Positions 45,401-52,104 of a stretch of DNA of 64,000 bases are shown piece after piece (the first letter of the stretch is position 1; the number at the start of each line of letters is the position of its first letter). Both the position numbers and the translations under genes were made by a program. Location of the stretch: the NCBI GenBank assembly GCA_019636795.1, contig JAHBWW010000002.1, positions 1 to 64,000 on the forward strand, in the 5' to 3' direction. The stretch is from Phycisphaeraceae bacterium. GTDB taxonomy: Bacteria; Planctomycetota; Phycisphaerae; Phycisphaerales; UBA1924. Below the pieces are notes generated by a model. The model was not told the DNA's origin. It searched no databases and worked only from the letters and a program-made list of their open reading frames with translations.

Positions 45401-45886
45401 GTAAAGGCATCAGTTGGCGTGCCGTACTACAAGAAGAATGGCAAGCGCGGAGCGCCAGCGCACGGGAGATCCATGTCATTCTCGTCTGAACCGAGGGCTT
45501 ACGCCGCGATGGCCATCATGAACAGCTCGCTCTTCTACTTGTACTACGTGACGTTCAGCGACTGTTTCCACCTTAGCGACACTGTTGCGGCCAGTTTTCC
45601 CACAACGACTGCGTTCCTTGACGACCCTGACCTAACGTCCTTGGGTAAGGCGCTGCAGAAGGACATCGCTTCCAATGCAGAGAAGAAGACTATTCATACA
45701 AAGAGTGGAGACACCATCGAGTACGCCGAGTTCGCGTGTGTGAAGTCTCGGTCCCTTATCGATGCCATCGATCGTCGCCTTGGTCAGTTATATGATATTC
45801 CGCCTGACGAGATTGACACTGTCCTTGGCTTTGATGCGGGAATCCGAAACACTGAGCGTGACGATGGCGAAGAAGCATCAGAGTGA
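42491..45886 (+). CDS. Eco57I-type N6-adenine DNA methyltransferase (restriction/BREX-like)
   Basis: 1,131 aa from ATG 42491; ATG 42512 is equally possible. Residues 15-185 are the domain shared with the sigma-like protein ('LLNAHDFPALFREHLGWD', 'AHEHLLIFADKDRRHQVWMWV', 'TMAIAFEEDDATTLPDVRAR'). A helical region with 'LNRLMFCYFIQKKGLL' and 'DNNEINPDVLGYIFEKYINQKQMGAYYTKEDI' follows. Motif I 'LDPTCGSGAFLF' is near residue 528, and motif IV NPPW near 781 marks an amino-methyltransferase for adenine N6. The C-terminal third would be the target-recognition part. No obvious endonuclease motif is seen, so cleavage may rely on the PLD-SNF2 helicase. It modifies host DNA in a defence system. Confidence 0.87.
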   Translation: MSRDIPTMRASTPVLDPAAARVLLNAHDFPALFREHLGWDRHDHTIDIPIAGTTFTLSAIAEKKGFAVFLCSPNTRGRVPDRATRDAIERSLAKTAHEHLLIFADKDRRHQVWMWVRRVPGKPASQRSYDWFKGQTTGQILQRVLPTMAIAFEEDDATTLPDVRARVAVAFDVEKVTKKFFERFQKEHAAFHKFIAGIKVVADRDWYASVMLNRLMFCYFIQKKGLLDGDTDYLRNRLAKLQTTKGKDKFWTFYQHFLLRLFHEGLSTKPAQRSKDLDALIGRIPYLNGGLFDIHEIEERYTDIEIPDKAFEQLFKFFDEYRWHLDERPLRDNNEINPDVLGYIFEKYINQKQMGAYYTKEDITGYISQNTIIPFILDQAAANCTIAFVPPNAPNGGGSVWRLLQTDPDRYFYEPVRRGVIDDAGAVISLPKEIAAGITDIPKRAGWNKPAAEPFGLPTETWREHVARRERCLELRRKLAAGEVSTVNDLVTLNLDIRQFAGDVIDQSEGPDLLRAVWKAVESVTVLDPTCGSGAFLFAALSILEPLYEACLDRMGGFLDSLARDTAAAAEGKGRAPAPDTFADFKRILDRVADHPNRRYFILKSIIVNNLYGVDIMEEACEICKLRLFLKLVAQVEEGAIEKIEPLPDIDFNIRAGNTLVGFATLDAVRKSMEGRFDFGKEIARIETQAVQAAEQFTLFRQMQTSLTTDSKALSAAKAGVRAALQSLNDELDKYLASEYGIDPAKSRVFAAWQKNHEPFHWLVDFYGIMSSGGFSVIVGNPPWIEYAKVRKVYEVRGYQTEKCGNLHALCTERCIGLLRDRGRISFIVQLPLVSSSRMQSARRLLKRSASMLWTATFDDRPGKLFDGLQHCRSTIFIAERTNAESSARVFVTRYHRWPTSSRPTLFPQVQYVETPNSFGVIECFPKISGPSHLDVLRRLHRTSALGLGHHVSKRPDAPFVFYQEATQYWVKASVGVPYYKKNGKRGAPAHGRSMSFSSEPRAYAAMAIMNSSLFYLYYVTFSDCFHLSDTVAASFPTTTAFLDDPDLTSLGKALQKDIASNAEKKTIHTKSGDTIEYAEFACVKSRSLIDAIDRRLGQLYDIPPDEIDTVLGFDAGIRNTERDDGEEASE

Positions 45887-46544
45887 ATCGGCGGCGCGTA
45901 ATCGGTCGGCGCGGCATCAAGAACGTCGAGACGTGCAAGTCGTCAGTATCTCCCAAGCAGGACACCATGATTCAGAACAACCACAAGACGTCTCAACCGC
46001 TTTTGAGGCCCTCCTGGAGGAGGTCGAAGCCGAGGTCGATTTCGTGAATACCGTCGGCTCCCGGTCGTTCGAGGGCCGTGACTACGCCCGAGCCAAAGAG
46101 GCCCTTGCCCGCGCCGGAGTTCTGCTCGCATTCCGCGACAAGGTATCCGCACTGCGGGCGGAATGGCAGACCATCGCCGCCATCGCCGAGCAGGAAGAGG
46201 ATGAAGAGACCAAGGCGGAGCGTTGTAATCTCGGCCGGCTCCGCAACGGCCTGCGGACTCCCGAGGCCGCGTACCGCGAGCCCATCCTCCGTGTCCTCCA
46301 GAGCATGGGCGGCTCATGCAAGGCCGCCGACGTGCTGGAGAAGGTCGGCCAGATCATGAAGCCCAAGCTCCAGTCCGTGGACTTCGAGCCCCTCGCCTCC
46401 GGCCCCGACAATCCACGATGGCGGAATGCCGCCCAGTGGGCGAGGAACGCTATGGTGAAAGAGGGGTTGTTGAAGGGCGACTCGCCGCGTGGGGTATGGG
46501 AGATGACGGACATGGGCCAACGCGCTTTGTCCGCCTCCGTTTGA
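45864..46544 (+). CDS. Winged-helix protein resembling the Mrr N-terminal domain
   Basis: 226 aa from ATG 45864, overlapping the methyltransferase end by 23 bases. The first 35 residues are basic and disordered-looking. Residues 50-125 are helical with a possible coiled coil. Residues 140-222 are a winged helix ('REPILRVLQSMGGSCKAADVLEKVGQIM', 'NAAQWARNAMVKEGLLKGDSPRGVWEMTDMGQRAL') like the DNA-reading Mrr_N domain. It probably serves as specificity or accessory subunit for the overlapping methyltransferase. No catalytic residues are evident. Confidence 0.7.
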   Translation: MAKKHQSESAARNRSARHQERRDVQVVSISQAGHHDSEQPQDVSTAFEALLEEVEAEVDFVNTVGSRSFEGRDYARAKEALARAGVLLAFRDKVSALRAEWQTIAAIAEQEEDEETKAERCNLGRLRNGLRTPEAAYREPILRVLQSMGGSCKAADVLEKVGQIMKPKLQSVDFEPLASGPDNPRWRNAAQWARNAMVKEGLLKGDSPRGVWEMTDMGQRALSASV

Positions 46545-46580
46545 CCGGCGTCTAACTGGCCCAATCACTGGAGATCTCAG

Positions 46581-48134
46581 TTGCCCACAGTTGACGACTT
46601 CCTGGCGCGTGGCTTCTTTCCGAGGGAGTTGCCGCCTCCGTTCTCCACCACAACGTTTGCCGCTGCGGTAGCTGCGCACGGACCGCCGCCGAAACCAACG
46701 CCGAAGACTTCCAAGCTTTGCATCCACAATCTGGCGAGAGCCGGTTCGCTGAGACGCAAACTCGCGATCCCGAATCCAGTCCACTTCCACCGCATGACCG
46801 AGGCAATCGTGACCAACTGGGCGGCGATCGCAGCTCACATCAACGCTTCGACGTATTCGGTCAGCAAACCCACGGCCGCAGGCGTGACGAGGGCCGTTGT
46901 TCCAACGGCGATGTTTGACGACATGGAGACCGCACGGCACGCCATCCGCGCCCTTGCCCCCTATGTCGTGCGCAGCGACGTCAGTCAGTTCTACGGCTCG
47001 CTCTACACCCACTCTCTGCCCTGGGCCCTCCACACCAAGCCGGTTGGGAAAGCAAATCATGGCCGCACCCTCTTTGGCAATGTGCTTGATGAATGTGCCA
47101 GGAACATGCAGGACGGGCAGACCATCGGCGTGCCGATCGGGCCCGACACCTCCCTCGTGCTCGCAGAGATCGTCCTTTCAGCGGTTGACCAAGACGTACT
47201 CCGGAGTGCCCCGGGCACGCGAGCCTGTCGCCAGATCGATGACATAGAGATGAGCTCACCCGACCGGTCTTCAGCGGAATGGTTGCTCGGCGTGTTACAG
47301 CGGAGTCTGACCACATACGAGCTGTCGCTGAACCCCAAGAAGACCAAGGTCATTGAGCAGCCAAGCCCCTTTGCGGAACCGTGGATTCACGCCCTCAGAC
47401 GCTTCCGCTTCCGTCGCGGCGCGAGCTCGCAGAAGTTTGACCTGTTGGCTTTCTATGACCTCGTACTCCGTACAGCTGCGGAGTACCCGGATGGCGCCGT
47501 AGTGAAGTACTCGATGTCTCGGCTCCGCCCGATCCGCATCGACCCGAGCAACTGGCAGATTCACGAGAGGTTCCTCCACCAGGCGGTACTCGCTGAGCCC
47601 GGCGTCATGCCTGAAGCGCTCAGCCAACTTATCCGGTTTCAGGCCCTCGGGATGGTTCTGGATACCGCAGCCCTCTCCACCGTCATCGAAAGGCAAATCG
47701 TTCGTCACGCACCCCAAGGGCACGGGAACGACGTCGCTTGGGCGCTGTGGGCCACATTGGCGTTTGGCCTGCGGCTATCTGTAGACGCCACGGACGCGGC
47801 CAGAACCATGGACGACTCGGTCGTCGCGATGCTTTTGCTCGACGCAGAGGCCCAATGCTTGCTCCCTGGCCCAATACCGCCGACAGCTTGGGAGGACTTC
47901 ATGGCCACTTCAGAGCTGTACGGCGAGCAGTGGCTGGTGAGCTACGAGGCCAGGCTGAAGGGGTGGCGTGCGACCAAGGGTGGTGGCGACCACATTGCCG
48001 CAGACCCCAACTGGGCCTGGATGCGGGCGAATGGGGTTACGTTCTATCAACCAGTTGTGCGTCCCGTTCCTCCGCCCGTGAGCGCGGTGGCTTCACTCAT
48101 GGATCGGGATGGGCTCGGCTTCTCCCCTGCTTAG
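46581..48134 (+). CDS. Reverse transcriptase of the defence (DRT/UG/Abi-like) type
   Basis: 517 aa, TTG start with GGAGAT eight bases upstream. The opening 'FLARGFFPRELPPPFST', motif A 'RSDVSQFYGSLYTHSLPWALH' near residue 133, 'GQTIGVPIGPDTSLVLAEIVLSAVD' near 185, the catalytic pair in 'RQIDDIEM' near 217 and 'LSLNPKKTKVIE' near 250 define the polymerase. The x-x-DD motif has Gln where Tyr or Phe is usual. The C-terminal 230 residues are helical, as in UG/Abi enzymes. No maturase or endonuclease domain is present, arguing against a group II intron. Such proteins give phage immunity by making DNA; any partner RNA is not identified. It begins 36 bases after the Mrr_N-like gene. Confidence 0.82.
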   Translation: MPTVDDFLARGFFPRELPPPFSTTTFAAAVAAHGPPPKPTPKTSKLCIHNLARAGSLRRKLAIPNPVHFHRMTEAIVTNWAAIAAHINASTYSVSKPTAAGVTRAVVPTAMFDDMETARHAIRALAPYVVRSDVSQFYGSLYTHSLPWALHTKPVGKANHGRTLFGNVLDECARNMQDGQTIGVPIGPDTSLVLAEIVLSAVDQDVLRSAPGTRACRQIDDIEMSSPDRSSAEWLLGVLQRSLTTYELSLNPKKTKVIEQPSPFAEPWIHALRRFRFRRGASSQKFDLLAFYDLVLRTAAEYPDGAVVKYSMSRLRPIRIDPSNWQIHERFLHQAVLAEPGVMPEALSQLIRFQALGMVLDTAALSTVIERQIVRHAPQGHGNDVAWALWATLAFGLRLSVDATDAARTMDDSVVAMLLLDAEAQCLLPGPIPPTAWEDFMATSELYGEQWLVSYEARLKGWRATKGGGDHIAADPNWAWMRANGVTFYQPVVRPVPPPVSAVASLMDRDGLGFSPA

Positions 48135-48137
48135 GGC

Positions 48138-48930
48138 TGTTCGGGTGCGACGTAGCGAAATGGAGTTCGATCGTGTCCACATGCGTGCCGCGGCGATCCA
48201 GGATTCGCAGCGCGGTGAATGTGTCCGGAAACAACATCCCCGAAGCACATGGTCCGTCAGATAGTTTCGACGCATTGAAAAGCGGGTGAGCGCTGTCAGG
48301 TTCTGGCCGGGCCCCTCCAGCAGATCGAACATCTCGTCGCTGACCCGCGGCGAGTCGCTCACATCCAAGTGCGTGATTCGCTTCACCAACGGTGTGCCCG
48401 AGGCCGCGAAGCAGGCCCAGGTCCTCGTCCGAGGTTTCATTCCCGGCCTAGCCGATGCGGTGCAGGCTTGGGAGGGCCCGTTCGCTGTGCGCCTGGTCCA
48501 TCAATGCCCGGTGATTGAGGCCGCAGAAGCCGAGGTTCAGGGCCTCAAGGTTTATGAGCGCCGAGTCCTCGTGCCGCAGGAACTCGGTCGCGGTGGGGCC
48601 GAGATAGTTCTGTGCGACGCAGAGCCTGACGAGATGGCAGAGGCCCGTGCCGCGACTGAGCAGTAGACGGAGTGAGTCGCCGGAGAGCCTGTTGCGACGG
48701 AGTTTCAGGTCGTTGAGGATCGGCATCGCTTCGGGCTCGCAGAGCATCCGAACGCCCTCGTCGGTGACCTCCGACCAGCGGACCCACAGCTTCATGAGCC
48801 GGCTCAGGTGCAAGCCTGGTCGCGTGATGACCTCGATGCCCGAGTCATCCAGGCACGGCGCATCGACCACCAGCGAACGCAACGCGTCGAGCGGGCGGCC
48901 GTGTTGACGCAGCCGATTGCCCGAACGCCC
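48138..48930 (-). pseudogene. Decayed leucine-rich-repeat protein gene
   Basis: Two minus-strand fragments in different frames carry LRR-like text: 48930-48448 ('LHLSRLMKLWVRWSEVTDEGVRML', 'LNDLKLRRNRLSGDSLRLLL', 'LINLEALNLGFCGL') and about 48440-48138 ('VKRITHLDVSDSPRVSDEMFDLL', 'LTALTRFSMRRNYLTD'). A stop and frame change separate them, there is no start with a ribosome site, and a TGA at 48931 closes the upstream end. It looks like the remains of a planctomycete LRR gene that lost its function. It is the only minus-strand gene-like material in this half of the island. Confidence 0.5.
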
Positions 48931-49245
48931 TCATGTTGAGGCCAAGCGTTGCACACCTTCTTCCACCCGAAGCCCAATGAGTTCCGACGACCAACCCCAA
49001 TGCCAGCAGCCTAATCGACGCACTCGACCTCATGCTCATGCTCGAAACCCTCGGCCACGAGGCGGCGAGGGTCGGAGGGACACATTAGGCTGAGAGGGAC
49101 CGATCCAACAAAATCTAGCGCTCTGGGCGGGGTTTGAACAAGTTTCCTGATCGAGATAAACGTGTTCAGCCCAATCAAGATCATCCGCACGAAACCCTGA
49201 CGTGTGGTACCATACCTCCGGCTCGCGTGCTCGGAGGATTCTGCC

Positions 49246-49896
49246 ATGGTCGGGCGTTCAACATCGGGAAGCAAGCGCGGCGAAGCTCGGTCTCGGCCGG
49301 CATTTCGCATGTCAACCAACCCGGAGACCGATGCCAAAGGTGCACGACAGGTTGTCGTCGACTTCATGACGTCGATGCTCCTGCACGACATTCTCTTTGG
49401 CACCGCTCCCACACCAGGCCCCTGCCTGCACACCACAACTCTGCGGTTTGTTGAAGACTTTTTCGAGCGGATGCAGCCTCGCGACCCGGCTGAAGAACTG
49501 CTTGTCTCGCAGATGCTCATGGCTCATGCTCGCACGGTGCGGCTGACCATGATGGCTACGTCAGCCAGCGATCTCGACCACATCCGCATCCTCAACGAGC
49601 ACGCCGAGCGGGCGAGCAACACGTACCGCCGACTGATGCTGACCTTGACCGACTATCGCCGACCGGCCAAGCAAGGCGACACCATCACCGCCATTCAGCA
49701 GGCGAACTTCGCCTCGCAGCAGGTCGTGCTCAACGGGGACAGTCATGGAACGAAAAACACGACGAACGAACAAGGATGCGATGCCGGGCAAGCCGCGTCG
49801 CCCGTATCGCTTGAGTCCTCAGGGGCGCGCGTCCTTGCGGAATGCTGCCCTGAGCCGGCGGCCTTGGGAGCACTCGACCGGGCCGAAGTCGGCTGA
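49246..49896 (+). CDS. Hypothetical protein of the island backbone
   Basis: 216 aa from ATG 49246, chosen for GGAGG eight bases upstream. The protein is mostly helical ('AEELLVSQMLMAHARTVRLTMMATSASDLDHIRILNEHAERASNTYRRLMLTLTDYRR'), with no signal peptide and no recognised domain. The pattern of long amphipathic helices followed by a polar tail suggests a structural or DNA-bound accessory protein. It overlaps the next small gene by 152 bases in another frame, and the overlapping part is its low-complexity tail, so the C-terminal end is less certain. It begins the mobile-element backbone after the defence genes. Confidence 0.6.
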   Translation: MVGRSTSGSKRGEARSRPAFRMSTNPETDAKGARQVVVDFMTSMLLHDILFGTAPTPGPCLHTTTLRFVEDFFERMQPRDPAEELLVSQMLMAHARTVRLTMMATSASDLDHIRILNEHAERASNTYRRLMLTLTDYRRPAKQGDTITAIQQANFASQQVVLNGDSHGTKNTTNEQGCDAGQAASPVSLESSGARVLAECCPEPAALGALDRAEVG

Positions 49897-50077
49897 GGGC
49901 AAGGCCAGGAGCTGCATGAACGCGCTCAAACACGGCGAGCGGTCGGCTGAATTGGCAGAGCTGCGGCGAGAACTCACAGCGCTCCGCCGCTGTATCCGCG
50001 AAGACCTGGAACACCAGTGGGCGACGCTCCCTCAATGCTCTTTGTCCTTCGAGATTGACCCGCAATACGATGCCTGA
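49745..50077 (+). CDS. Small basic protein with STGPKSAEGKARS motif
   Basis: 110 aa. A very basic N-terminus (MERKTRRTNKDAMPGKPRRPYR) precedes 'EHSTGPKSAEGKARSCMNALKHG', a motif I recall from small proteins common in planctomycete genomes and often found beside mobile elements. The rest is one or two helices ('AELAELRRELTALRRCIREDLEHQWATL'). Function is unknown; DNA binding is plausible from the charge. It overlaps its neighbours' frames on both sides, which fits compact element backbones. Confidence 0.65.
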   Translation: MERKTRRTNKDAMPGKPRRPYRLSPQGRASLRNAALSRRPWEHSTGPKSAEGKARSCMNALKHGERSAELAELRRELTALRRCIREDLEHQWATLPQCSLSFEIDPQYDA

Positions 50078-50186
50078 ACACGGGTGTCGTCGGGATTCAT
50101 CGCTCGTTGAACGGAACGGTCTGGACGGCGGCACTCGCCTCTCGATTTGCCCAGACCTTCCGGCCCGAGGCAATGAAGGTGAAGCA

Positions 50187-51269
50187 ATGACTGATATGAG
50201 TGTTGATCAACGCAGGCGCAAGTGGATCCAGGTACTGCATCGCGCGTGCGAGGTCGCACGCGATCTGCTGGCAACACCCGAAGGGCAGGCTGCAATTGAC
50301 TGGTTCAATACCGAGTATTCCGAAGAGGCCGTCCGTCAGCGTCGGGAAGCAGTTGATGCCGACCGCAGTGCGGATCACTCACACCGATGGTCAGCGATGC
50401 AGATTTGCGGCACTGAGCTTGGCAAACCCGCTGAGGTCTGGCGGCTTTCGGCAGCACTGATTGACTTGTTTCACATCGATCCGAGATGGGGAAAAATTGA
50501 GGGTTGGAGCGATCGCGATACCGAGCGTCTGGAAGCCGCGAAAGTTGTGCTCCTCGTCGCCCTGGTGATAGACCGGGATGTTCACGAATATCTGGGAGAC
50601 AAGATCGACTTGGCGACGTTACCGAAAGGCCAGATAGGAGAGCAACTAGGCCGAGGATTCGCATCCATAAATGCTGGCTTCGACGACGGCGAGGGTCGAT
50701 GGCCAGAAATTGTGGAAGGTGCGGTCGATGTGCTCCGACCGAAATTGAGTCTGGAAGCAAATGACGACGAGGAAAGTAAAGACGAAGGGCGAATAGCGCA
50801 GGTGATTACGAAGGTCCCAGCTGAAATGCTGCGCAAGGACGCAAGTCCCGACCAAGAGACCAAACGAGAATTCGCGGTCTTGCGCGAGGGGGATGAGGCA
50901 TCTGGGATCACCGAGGGTACAGCTGATCCGGCTGAATGTGCATGTGGCGAATCTGAGGCCGCAAACAAAGAGATGAACGCAGAGCAACCCACGTCCCCAC
51001 CCCTTCACGATGGGGCTTACGTGATCGACGAACACGACCTGGCGCTGCTGGAGTTTCTCAATCGAATACCGAATATGCGTCGGAAGATTTCCGACGTGCT
51101 TCCTGACAATGGACCGCAAGACCGAAAGGCGGTGGCGAGTCGCCTTCGAAAGTTGGCCGACAGAACGCCCCCGCTGGTGGACTTTCCGAAGGGTGGTCGA
51201 ACGGGCGTGGCGATCCTGCCCGCTGGGGTGGAAGCGCTGCGACGTGCAACCGCGCCGACGCCCCACTAA
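50187..51269 (+). CDS. Hypothetical protein with C-terminal winged-helix-like region
   Basis: 360 aa from ATG 50187 (GAAGGTGAAGC before it); an upstream frame extension lacks similarity and overlaps the previous gene. Residues 1-200 are helical with 'KWIQVLHRACEVARDLLATPEGQAAIDWF' and 'LAAALIDLFHI'-like stretches. Residues 225-300 are acidic and probably disordered. Residues 305-355 ('LALLEFLNRIPNMRRKISDVLPDNGPQDRKAVASRLRKLA') look like a winged helix. I do not recognise a family. Its place before the excisionase-like genes suggests a role in element maintenance or control. Confidence 0.6.
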   Translation: MTDMSVDQRRRKWIQVLHRACEVARDLLATPEGQAAIDWFNTEYSEEAVRQRREAVDADRSADHSHRWSAMQICGTELGKPAEVWRLSAALIDLFHIDPRWGKIEGWSDRDTERLEAAKVVLLVALVIDRDVHEYLGDKIDLATLPKGQIGEQLGRGFASINAGFDDGEGRWPEIVEGAVDVLRPKLSLEANDDEESKDEGRIAQVITKVPAEMLRKDASPDQETKREFAVLREGDEASGITEGTADPAECACGESEAANKEMNAEQPTSPPLHDGAYVIDEHDLALLEFLNRIPNMRRKISDVLPDNGPQDRKAVASRLRKLADRTPPLVDFPKGGRTGVAILPAGVEALRRATAPTPH

Positions 51270-51341
51270 TGCCCCGCTAATGCCCCCTTATTGCCGCGCA
51301 AAATACCCACGGCAGAAGCGACCAATCCCTTTCGTTGGGGC

Positions 51342-51554
51342 ATGTCTCACGAAAACATAAAGCCAATGTACTTGGGAGCAATGGCCCGCCGGTTGCGCGT
51401 TCCGGCTAAGTGGCTGCGAGAAGAAGCCGAAGCGGGCCGCATCCCGCATCTGCGCGCGGGAAGTGTGCTGCTATTTGACCCTGAGGAAGTGGAGCGGATC
51501 GTGCTTGCTCGGCTGCGCGAATCGGCTCCACCGGAGAAAGGGGGTGTTCAGTGA
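51342..51554 (+). CDS. Excisionase-like small HTH protein
   Basis: 70 aa from ATG 51342. 'MYLGAMARRLRVPAKWLREEAEAGRIPHLRAGSVLLFDPEEVERIVLARL' is a MerR/Xis-type winged helix (HTH_17 class). Such proteins bend DNA at att sites for excision or control element genes. The next gene, of the same class, starts inside its stop codon (GTGA), so the two are co-translated. Confidence 0.7.
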   Translation: MSHENIKPMYLGAMARRLRVPAKWLREEAEAGRIPHLRAGSVLLFDPEEVERIVLARLRESAPPEKGGVQ

Positions 51555-51751
51555 GAAATGAGCATCCCACCATTCCCCCGCTGCTGGTTGACCGTCGTGA
51601 GGCGGCCAAACTCCTTTCAGTATCGCCCGGGACGATCGACAACCTCCGTCTCCGCGGCGAACTGCCGAGTCTGAAAATCGGCATGCGACGCCTCTACGAC
51701 GTCGAAGACCTCCGCCAGCTCATCGCGACTCGGAAGGAGGTGACAGAATGA
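51551..51751 (+). CDS. Excisionase-family helix-turn-helix protein
   Basis: 66 aa, GTG start overlapping the previous stop. 'LLVDRREAAKLLSVSPGTIDNLRLRGELPSLKIGMRRLYDVEDLRQLIATR' is a textbook HTH_17 excisionase fold. Two Xis-like proteins in tandem could give a recombination directionality factor plus a regulator. The stop overlaps the next gene start by 4 bases. Confidence 0.8.
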   Translation: MRNEHPTIPPLLVDRREAAKLLSVSPGTIDNLRLRGELPSLKIGMRRLYDVEDLRQLIATRKEVTE

Positions 51752-52104
51752 CCGCCAACGGCACATTCGCTTACAGGCCGCCCGACCCACCTCCGAGAAA
51801 CGACGCGGCCCCGCTGGCGGGCGGGGCTGGCGTCGAAGTCGAGAAATGGACTACTACTCCACATCATACACGCAAGCAATTCATTGAGTCCGCGCAGAGC
51901 GGTTCCCATTTCGAAGCATTCGATTCCGAGATGACAGCGGACACAGGGATCCGCCATATGTCAGCATCACTCGGCCGGGGCGTGCTACACGTTCAATGGC
52001 ATCCGGTCGAATGCGATCAGCGATTCCCGATACCCAACGCACATCAAGCGGTAGTCGCGGCGAGACGTGCTCGCGCTTTGCGAACGAATGGGGGTGCTGC
52101 ATGA
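51748..52104 (+). CDS. Hypothetical protein, translationally coupled
   Basis: 118 aa, coupled by 4-base overlaps to both neighbours (ATGA at each end), which is the main support. The sequence has a Pro-rich N-terminus and 'GVLHVQWHPVECDQRFPIPNAHQAVVAARRARALRTNGGAA' at the C-terminus. No domain, signal or membrane segment is recognised. Confidence 0.55.
   Translation: MTANGTFAYRPPDPPPRNDAAPLAGGAGVEVEKWTTTPHHTRKQFIESAQSGSHFEAFDSEMTADTGIRHMSASLGRGVLHVQWHPVECDQRFPIPNAHQAVVAARRARALRTNGGAA

Noticed and set aside
37261-46544. A complete DISARM or BREX system
   Set aside because: Helicase, PLD and methyltransferase parts are present, but drmA/drmB and pglZ/brxC/brxL equivalents are missing, so the names are not applied.
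46581-48134. Group II intron or retron reverse transcriptase
   Set aside because: No maturase X or endonuclease domain and no intron ends are seen, and the YTHS and 'RELPPPF' features point to UG/Abi-type defence enzymes. No msr-msd structure was recognised.
48093-48882. Two functional LRR proteins on the minus strand
   Set aside because: The fragments lack starts with ribosome sites, are broken by a stop and frame shift, and one overlaps the end of the RT gene; a decayed gene fits better.
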